DNA from: an uncultured Eubacteriales bacterium
GTDB taxonomy: Bacteria; Bacillota; Clostridia; Oscillospirales; Acutalibacteraceae
DNA: 12,394 bases
Assembly: GCA_900317215.1 (NCBI GenBank)
Contig: ONFW01000190.1
Span: 1 to 12,394, forward strand
Direction of reading: 5' to 3'
A model generated the notes under the pieces. That model worked only from the letters and a program-made list of their open reading frames with translations, did no database searches and was not told where the DNA came from. Positions 7,903 to 12,394 of this stretch are shown in pieces. The position numbers and the translations under genes were made by a program. The number at the start of each line of letters is the position of its first letter. Within the stretch, counting starts at the first letter, position 1.

Positions 7903-7960
7903 ACGAGTCATCTCTGACTCTGACAGTTTCTTCGTCCTCATGGCGTATCTGAGCGGGCTT
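7901..7960 (-). pseudogene. Remnant of the 3' end of an AMP-forming acyl-CoA synthetase gene
   Basis: Bases 7906-7960 align without gaps to 9322-9376, the 3' end of the intact ligase gene in this window, at 43 of 55 positions by hand count, including an 18-base exact run (7933-7950). On the minus strand the fragment reads KPAQIRHEDEETVRVRDDS then stop (TAA, 7901-7903). The intact gene ends KRAQIRHEDEEAERVRDN. The reading frame and stop position are kept, but just upstream of the K codon the frame meets a stop and similarity ends. Nothing else of the ligase remains. The orientation is the same as the intact gene, and the position is the same relative to a paralogous membrane gene. It is too short to be functional. 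Confidence 0.8.
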
Positions 7961-8013
7961 GCATCAGGAACATAAAGGGTACCTATGCCGTAATCTCCGC
8001 TGGTCAACATAAT

Positions 8014-9165
8014 ATGTTTATCACACACATAAAGAAGGCGATGAAATCGTTCAACAATAAAAACAGACCCTATGCACTGTACGGTCTTACGTTCGGATTT
8101 TCTGACAAGAACGGCCTGTCGGGCAGTTCCAACCGGTCAGCCAATGATCACAGCGATTTTGAAGACTCCAGAGATATTCTGACCCTTGACAACGATGAAA
8201 AAGACAAAGAAGTGTCAAACGGTCTTGCGTTCAGCGAGGAGGCGCACAAAGACACAAATAAATCAGCCGCCCATGTTTATGACATACCGGCCGAACCGGA
8301 TGAATATTCTGATGCATACAAGAAGGTCCTTCCTCTGACCAATAAGAATAAGAAGGACAACCAGAATATATGGCTGAAGCAAATCGGAAAAAACAGCGAA
8401 ACAGATTCGCTCTGGCCTGCGAATCGCTTCATAGAAAAATACAAATACGGTGACGTCTCGGTAATAAGGCGCAGAATCACTTTCAAACGCACCCATATTG
8501 CAGCAAAAATAATGTTTGCTTTGTGGATCGTTCTCAGCACGGCGGCAGCGCTGTATCTCTTTACCCAAATGGAACAGTGGGTGATTATATGGTGGCTGCT
8601 GAACACCGTGATCGGAACCGGATTATTCATTATGATAGCGCCCGGGTACAGGCTGAAGCTGTTCCCTCTGTTCCTTGCCACAGACGTCCTGATTGCAGGC
8701 GGACTTGATTTTCTCAGGCAGTCTGCGCCCGAAAGCTTTTACAGGCTCTCTCATGACATCGAAACGGCGTTGTCATTATCTGCGAATATTTGTATAGGCA
8801 TGATGGTCATGTTTTACGGAGCGGCATCCTTTCTTCACAGCAGAGCGCGCTGCTCATATACGGTAGAAGCGCTGTGTCTGAATGTTCTGACACCTCCGGG
8901 AAGCAATGTAAGGTATTATTGTCCGATATACGAGTATTTCTACAACGATTGCAAATATATTGTCAGACCCGATTCTTACATCTGTCTTCCGCCGCCTGAT
9001 GTCGACGGGGTATACAAGCTGAGGATAAACCCGCTGTATCCGACAGATTACTACGATCCAAAGTGCGACGGCAGACCAGATATAATAAAAACGGTCATCG
9101 GCGCTGTATGGGTATTGTTGGAAGGTGCTTTTCTGTGCAGCACTATGATAGGTTTTTTTATATAA
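8014..9165 (+). CDS. Five-helix membrane protein with long acidic N-terminus and DUF3592-like domain
   Basis: This 383-residue protein is a paralog of the one at 7060. Residues 1-160 are hydrophilic and rich in D, E, K, N and S, probably disordered. Hydrophobic segments lie at about 162-183, 189-208, 215-232 and 255-274. A soluble domain (about 278-355) has CSYTVEALC, YEYFYNDCKYIV and INPLYPTDYYDP, followed by a last helix (358-382). Topology and domain match the upstream protein, which has only a 46-residue N-terminus. The ATG at 8014 has no ribosome site. Met10 (8041) has AAGAAGG 2 nt upstream, so the start is uncertain. I see no convincing promoter between the upstream terminator and this gene. 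Function is unknown. Confidence 0.8.
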   Translation: MFITHIKKAMKSFNNKNRPYALYGLTFGFSDKNGLSGSSNRSANDHSDFEDSRDILTLDNDEKDKEVSNGLAFSEEAHKDTNKSAAHVYDIPAEPDEYSDAYKKVLPLTNKNKKDNQNIWLKQIGKNSETDSLWPANRFIEKYKYGDVSVIRRRITFKRTHIAAKIMFALWIVLSTAAALYLFTQMEQWVIIWWLLNTVIGTGLFIMIAPGYRLKLFPLFLATDVLIAGGLDFLRQSAPESFYRLSHDIETALSLSANICIGMMVMFYGAASFLHSRARCSYTVEALCLNVLTPPGSNVRYYCPIYEYFYNDCKYIVRPDSYICLPPPDVDGVYKLRINPLYPTDYYDPKCDGRPDIIKTVIGAVWVLLEGAFLCSTMIGFFI

Positions 9166-9275
9166 AGGAAACCTCTAAAACCACACCCAAACCGGACGAA
9201 GGTAAATATTGTAAATAAACATATGAACTCCTTTACTGTGTGTTCCACTCATATATTCTTTTTCACCGGAAAAGG

Positions 9276-9314
9276 AAAAAGAGACTGTCATTACGTTTGA
9301 ACAGTCTCTTTTTT
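9276..9314. terminator. Bidirectional terminator between convergent genes
   Basis: AAAAAGAGACTGT (9276-9288) pairs over 13 bp with ACAGTCTCTTTTT (9301-9313) around a 12-nt loop. The A run on one side and T run on the other serve both the membrane protein gene (plus) and the ligase gene (minus), whose stop begins 6 nt away. The stretch 9166-9275 shows nothing else. Confidence 0.88.
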
Positions 9315-9319
9315 GTTTG

Positions 9320-11002
9320 TCAGTTATCTCTCACACGTTCTGCTTCCTCGTCCTCATGGCGTATCTGCGCACGCTTGATCTTGCCGCTGAAGGTCTTTGG
9401 CAGCTCGTCCACAAATTCTATTACTCTTGGATACTTATACGGAGCAGTTGTTCTTTTTACGTGATTCTGAAGCTCCTTTTTCAGAGCCTCGCTCGGCTCG
9501 TAGCCCTTTTTGAGAACGATAGTGGCTTTTACCACCTGACCCCTCACAGGGTCGGGCACGCCGGTTATGGCACATTCAACAACAGCGTCATGTTCTATCA
9601 GTGCGCTCTCTACCTCAAAGGGACCTATTCGGTATCCGGAGCATTTTATTACATCGTCATTTCTGCCGACAAACCAATAATAGCCCTCACTGTCCCTCCA
9701 CGCCATATCGCACGTATTGTAGCAGGAACCGTGAAGCTTTTCCTCAGTCATTCCAGGGTTGTGGTAATATCCGGTAAACAGACCTACCGGCGGCTTATCC
9801 TTGATACCCATTATACAGATAGAGCCCTCCTCGCCGTCAGGGACCTCCTTCCCGAAATTATCCAGAAGCCTCAGATCATATATTGGCGAGGGCTTTCCGG
9901 AAGAACCGACCTTTATATCGTCCCACTGGAAATCCGCAAGCAGAACCGAACCCTCGGATTGTCCGAAGCCCTGATAGATATTGTGTCCCGTAAGCCTCTG
10001 CCACTTCATATTCACCTCAGCATTGAGCGGCTCTCCTGCCGTAGCATAGTGCTTTATTGAGGAAAGATCATAGCTTGCAACATCCTCAAGCAGCATAAAG
10101 CGATACATCGTAGGCGGCGCACAGAAGGTCGTGAGTCTGTACCTTGACATTTTCTCCAGCAGCCTTGCAGGAACGAATTTATCCATATCATAAGCAAAAA
10201 CAACTGCACCGCAGATCCATTGACCATAGATCTTGCCCCAGCCGAACTTTGCCCAGCCCGAGTCACTCACGCTCATATGCAGCTTGTTCTCCTGCACGCG
10301 CTGCCAGTATTTTGCGGTAACAATATGTCCCAGCGGGTGAACGAAGTTGTGCTGTATCATCTTTGGCATTCCCTCGGTACCTGAGGTAAAATATACAAGC
10401 ATGATATCGTTCCACGACGTAGCAGCCTTCCCCTGCGGACGCTCAAATTTGTCCGACTTATCCTCTATCTCAGCCTCAAAGAAGTTCCAGCCATCACGGG
10501 GCTCACCAACTACCGTTCTTGTTTTAAGAGAGGGTATCTCAGGCATGGCTTTTTCTACCTGTGAGATAACAAAATCATCATTGACACAGACTATAGACTT
10601 TACCCCTGCCGCATTGCCTCTGTACACGATATCCTTTTTTGTGAGCTGCAGCGTGCTGGGTATAATAGTTGCGCCAAGCTTATGGAGTGCCACCGCACAC
10701 ACCCAGTATTCCCATCTTCTGCGCAGTATCATCATTACTACATCGCCCTTGCCGATACCGATGCTGCTGAAATAATTAGCAGCCTTATTTGACAACAGAC
10801 TGATGTCTTTAAAGGTAAATACCTTTTCCTCGTCATGATCGTTGCACCACACAAGAGCTTTCTTGGTCTCATCCTGCTTTGCCCATTCATCGACAATATC
10901 AAAGCCGAAATTGAAATTATCCGGATATACTACGGTATAGTTTTTCTTGAAATCTTCATACGAATCAAATTCCATTCGGGGAAGGTATCTGTCAAGCAAC
11001 AT
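9320..11002 (-). CDS. AMP-forming acyl-CoA synthetase (ACSM/medium-chain-like), substrate unknown
   Basis: This cytosolic enzyme activates a carboxylic acid with ATP to an acyl-adenylate and then to acyl-CoA. It has 560 residues, the usual family length. Family motifs are all present: the phosphate-binding loop YFTSGTEGMPKM (204-215), YQGFGQSEG (343-351), TCDMAW with D432, the hinge region GRNDDVIKCSGYRIGPFEVE (447-466), and PKTFSGKIKR with catalytic K541. The absence of the longer acetyl-CoA synthetase N-terminus and the sequence around WAKFGWGKIYGQW suggest an ACSM-like enzyme for medium-chain, branched or aromatic acids, but the substrate cannot be read from sequence. The ribosome site GAGGAG (11011-11016) sits 8 nt before ATG 11002. 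The gene is transcribed alone. A decayed copy of its 3' end lies at 7901-7960. Confidence 0.93.
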   Translation of the reverse strand: MLLDRYLPRMEFDSYEDFKKNYTVVYPDNFNFGFDIVDEWAKQDETKKALVWCNDHDEEKVFTFKDISLLSNKAANYFSSIGIGKGDVVMMILRRRWEYWVCAVALHKLGATIIPSTLQLTKKDIVYRGNAAGVKSIVCVNDDFVISQVEKAMPEIPSLKTRTVVGEPRDGWNFFEAEIEDKSDKFERPQGKAATSWNDIMLVYFTSGTEGMPKMIQHNFVHPLGHIVTAKYWQRVQENKLHMSVSDSGWAKFGWGKIYGQWICGAVVFAYDMDKFVPARLLEKMSRYRLTTFCAPPTMYRFMLLEDVASYDLSSIKHYATAGEPLNAEVNMKWQRLTGHNIYQGFGQSEGSVLLADFQWDDIKVGSSGKPSPIYDLRLLDNFGKEVPDGEEGSICIMGIKDKPPVGLFTGYYHNPGMTEEKLHGSCYNTCDMAWRDSEGYYWFVGRNDDVIKCSGYRIGPFEVESALIEHDAVVECAITGVPDPVRGQVVKATIVLKKGYEPSEALKKELQNHVKRTTAPYKYPRVIEFVDELPKTFSGKIKRAQIRHEDEEAERVRDN

Positions 11003-11066
11003 ATTTATCTCTCCTCATTAGTTATTCATCATTCCCGTTTTGAGCTTTTGCATTATCATGTAAATA

Positions 11067-11095
11067 ATTGTACTATAACGACATCGAGTTGTAAA
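11067..11095 (-). promoter_or_regulatory. Promoter of the acyl-CoA synthetase gene
   Basis: On the minus strand, TTTACA (11095-11090) and TACAAT (11072-11067) are separated by 17 nt, each one base from consensus. This predicts a leader of about 58 nt. It is the best promoter in the 201-nt gap. Confidence 0.65.
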
Positions 11096-11120
11096 ATAGT
11101 GGTCTTATTTGTTAAATCAA

Positions 11121-11149
11121 AGTTTATCATTTACATATTCCCTTGTCAA
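11121..11149 (-). promoter_or_regulatory. Possible second, upstream promoter of the acyl-CoA synthetase gene
   Basis: A perfect TTGACA (11149-11144) is followed after 17 nt by TAAACT (11126-11121), a four-of-six -10. It would give a longer leader than the promoter at 11067-11095. It could be a second start site or chance. Confidence 0.35.
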
Positions 11150-11203
11150 GATGACTTTCATACCATAATCAGCACTATAATACTACATTCCCGATCCCAT
11201 ATA

Positions 11204-11683
11204 TCACATCAGACCCGAAAGTCCCGTTACCGATCCGTCAAATGCATTATCGCTCAGATCACCGCCTATCAGAAGTCCGTCGCAAACAAGCAGAGTAAGC
11301 GTGCTTCCGTCATAGAAGTCTCCTGCTCTGACTGTGTATTTTTCGCATACCATGCCCCTGTAGTCATAGAGATCCGTTCCGAAAGCCTTCTGGAGCTCAT
11401 TATACTCGTCATATATCCTGTTGAAATTATAAGGCACTGTGACGCTTGTATGCTCCGGCGCCGATAATTTTTCATCAGGAAGAAAAAACTCAGCAATACG
11501 AACAATATCCTTATCATCCCTTACAGAGAGTCCGAGCGTTTTTCCATTTATTTTCCTTTCCGTGTGCGCCCTGTTGAAATAATAACTGCTGATCGCAATA
11601 ATCAGCGCAAGCACCGCCACAGCCGCAAGAGCCGCAACTGATCTTTTCATCAGACCACTCCCTGACACGGAGATAATCAGCAT
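11204..11683 (-). CDS. Membrane-anchored DUF4830-like protein
   Basis: This 159-residue protein has one N-terminal hydrophobic segment (about 15-34, SVAALAAVAVLALIIAISSY after Lys-Arg), so it is a signal anchor or uncleaved exported protein with an outer domain. The domain carries the pattern VRIAEFFLPDEK, VPYNFNRIYDEYNELQKAFGTDL, YRGMVCEKYTV, LLVCDGLLIGGDL and DGSVTGL. This matches my knowledge of DUF4830, a Clostridia family of unknown function. Met1 has a strong GGGAGG (11692-11697) 8 nt upstream. Met12 (11650), directly before the Lys-Arg, also has AGGGAG nearby and would give a more typical anchor, so the start is open. The ligase gene follows 201 nt downstream with its own promoter; no terminator is evident between them. 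Confidence 0.8.
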   Translation of the reverse strand: MLIISVSGSGLMKRSVAALAAVAVLALIIAISSYYFNRAHTERKINGKTLGLSVRDDKDIVRIAEFFLPDEKLSAPEHTSVTVPYNFNRIYDEYNELQKAFGTDLYDYRGMVCEKYTVRAGDFYDGSTLTLLVCDGLLIGGDLSDNAFDGSVTGLSGLM

Positions 11684-11714
11684 ATTCCTTCCTCCCGAAA
11701 ATGAGCTTTAAACT

Positions 11715-11743
11715 ATTATCGTTTGCTGCAAAATAATAAACAA
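11715..11743 (-). promoter_or_regulatory. Candidate promoter of the DUF4830-like gene
   Basis: On the minus strand, TTGTTT (11743-11738) and GATAAT (11720-11715) are 17 nt apart, ending 32 nt before the first ATG. The -10 is good and the -35 matches only in TTG. Confidence 0.4.
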
Positions 11744-11875
11744 AGACCTTTTTATTCCAAAGGGAAATCTGTCACTGTATACAAAGATACGCCGGAGCAG
11801 AATATGCATATACAGGTTCAGCATATAATAAACAGGCAGACCGTTTCTGCCAATGCTTTTAAAGGTGGTCAAAAA

Positions 11876-12052
11876 ATGATAAGAAAAACCAAGCTTGCCG
11901 AGCTCCGCTGCCACAAGCCGGGAGCTCCGTTCTATCCCTTCGGTGAGGAGGATATCGTTTCTCACGCCGAGCTCAGAGTCGTCCCCTATCTTCCGGCAAG
12001 CAACTCTCTGCCTGCTGCCTGCGCATTTATCAGGAATACAGGAACAGACTGA
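11876..12052 (+). CDS. Small hypothetical protein, 58 residues
   Basis: The ORF begins MIRKTKLAELRCHKPGAPFY and ends AFIRNTGTD. A good AAGGTGG (11862-11868) lies 7 nt before ATG 11876. The frame is open further upstream to ATG 11723, but that extension has no ribosome site, and I prefer the short start. A TATAAT at 11824-11829 could be a -10, with no good -35. The protein has a basic N-terminus, one cysteine, a Pro/Gly/Phe-rich segment (HKPGAPFYPFGEED) and no membrane helix or known motif. I do not recognise a family. It is divergent from the DUF4830-like gene and is followed by a structured region. Confidence 0.5.
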   Translation: MIRKTKLAELRCHKPGAPFYPFGEEDIVSHAELRVVPYLPASNSLPAACAFIRNTGTD

Positions 12053-12055
12053 GAA

Positions 12056-12131
12056 CAGAGGCTACTCTCAGGCGCCTGACTCTCTGCGCCTGAGCAGAGA
12101 CCTCTGCCGTAAGCAGCCTTAAACGGTCTCT
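12056..12131 (+). other. Strong nested inverted repeats after the 58-residue ORF
   Basis: A perfect 9-bp stem pairs CTCAGGCGC (12067-12075) with GCGCCTGAG (12086-12094), enclosed by CAGAGG (12056-12061) with CCTCTG (12101-12106). A competing stem pairs AGAGACC (12096-12102) with GGTCTCT (12125-12131) around an inner CTGC/GCAG. The two arrangements share bases and cannot both form fully. The T content after the last stem is weak, so this is not a clear terminator. It may be a terminator variant, a small RNA or a control leader. From 12132 to 12213 I see only AT-rich sequence. Confidence 0.5.
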
Positions 12132-12213
12132 CTGTTTCATATTTATGCTCATGGCAGAGATTTATTCACTATGTCAGTTTATGAAATAAAAACAACTTTT
12201 TTATAAAAAACTC

Positions 12214-12242
12214 TTGACAGAATAAGCAAATCATGATATTAT
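12214..12242 (+). promoter_or_regulatory. Promoter of the tRNA operon
   Basis: A perfect TTGACA (12214-12219) and TATTAT (12237-12242) are separated by 17 nt. AT-rich sequence with T and A runs just upstream resembles an UP element. The predicted start near 12249-12250 leaves a leader of about 30 nt containing a CGTCAG/CTGACG hairpin (12251-12256, 12267-12272). Confidence 0.85.
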
Positions 12243-12279
12243 AAACAAGTCGTCAGGCGATAGTTTCTGACGCTAAATC

Positions 12280-12352
12280 GCTGGTGTAGCTCAGTTGGTA
12301 GAGCAGCTGATTTGTAATCAGCAGGTCGGGGGTTCAAGTCCGTCCACCAGCT
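12280..12352 (+). tRNA. tRNA-Thr (anticodon TGT)
   Basis: A full cloverleaf of 73 nt: acceptor GCTGGTG pairs fully with CACCAGC, D-stem GCTC/GAGC, anticodon stem GCTGA/TCAGC with loop TTTGTAA, T-loop TTCAAGT, discriminator T. The CCA end is not encoded. The T-stem GGGGG/CCGTC contains one G-G mismatch (12330 with 12342) and one G-T pair. Confidence 0.95.
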
Positions 12353-12361
12353 TTATAATAC

Positions 12362-12394
12362 GGGAGAGTTCCAGAGCGGCCAAATGGGGCAGAC
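12362..12394 (+). tRNA. Probable tRNA-Tyr, 5' part only
   Basis: The segment starts 9 nt after tRNA-Thr, and GGGAGAG would be the acceptor arm. The following TTCCAGAGCGGCCAAATGGG and GCAGAC match the 5' half of bacterial tRNA-Tyr up to the anticodon stem. The window ends before the anticodon, so identity is inferred from the D-arm pattern; another long-variable-arm tRNA is possible. Confidence 0.75.

Noticed and set aside
7810..8028. A 72-codon minus-strand open frame across the gap between the two membrane genes
   Set aside because: It runs through a terminator and the ligase remnant in a different frame from the ligase homology, and has no ribosome site.
9317..10060. A 247-codon plus-strand open frame
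   Set aside because: It lies wholly antisense to the acyl-CoA synthetase, whose motifs are intact, and has no ribosome site or recognisable domain.
10835..11467. A 210-codon plus-strand open frame
   Set aside because: It is antisense to the ligase start, the promoter region and the DUF4830-like gene, and has no family signature.
12151..12189. A 12-codon ORF (MAEIYSLCQFMK) before the tRNA promoter
   Set aside because: It has no ribosome site and no following gene for it to act as a leader peptide.

Overview
This window looks like a low-to-mid GC Clostridia chromosome, most likely a Ruminococcus-type gut bacterium. That placement is inference. It rests on strong GGAGG-type ribosome sites, sigma-A promoters, Firmicute-style intrinsic terminators, a DUF4830-type protein, and a very large secreted pullulanase carrying MucBP, CBM26 and Ig-like modules.

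Layout. (1) 1-1340, minus strand: phage terminase large subunit (cut by the window edge) and small subunit, overlapping by 4 nt. No other phage gene lies between them and the next gene. (2) 1341-1658: a divergent regulatory gap with a minus-strand terminator just upstream of the small terminase and hairpins in the pullulanase leader. (3) 1659-6641: one 1660-residue exported type I pullulanase with seven tandem tyrosine-rich Ig-like repeats, followed by a terminator. (4) 6642-7059: two terminators and a strong promoter. (5) 7060-9165: two paralogous five-helix membrane proteins on the plus strand, separated by a terminator and a decayed tail of an AMP-forming ligase gene. (6) 9320-11002, minus: an intact AMP-forming acyl-CoA synthetase, convergent with the second membrane gene across a shared bidirectional terminator. 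(7) 11204-11683, minus: a DUF4830-like membrane-anchored protein. (8) 11876-12052, plus: a 58-residue small ORF followed by structured intergenic sequence. (9) 12214-12394, plus: a tRNA operon with a near-consensus promoter, tRNA-Thr(TGT), and the start of what looks like tRNA-Tyr.

The pullulanase would debranch alpha-glucan outside the cell; its binding modules suggest it works on starch or glycogen particles. The acyl-CoA synthetase activates a carboxylic acid of unknown identity in the cytosol. There is no operon linking these genes, which are mostly monocistronic.

The most notable observation is at 7906-7960. These 55 bases match the 3' end of the intact ligase gene without gaps (43 of 55 bases by hand count), in the same orientation and in the same position relative to a paralogous membrane gene. 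This suggests that a convergent 'membrane protein / ligase' unit was duplicated in tandem and that one ligase copy was later lost.
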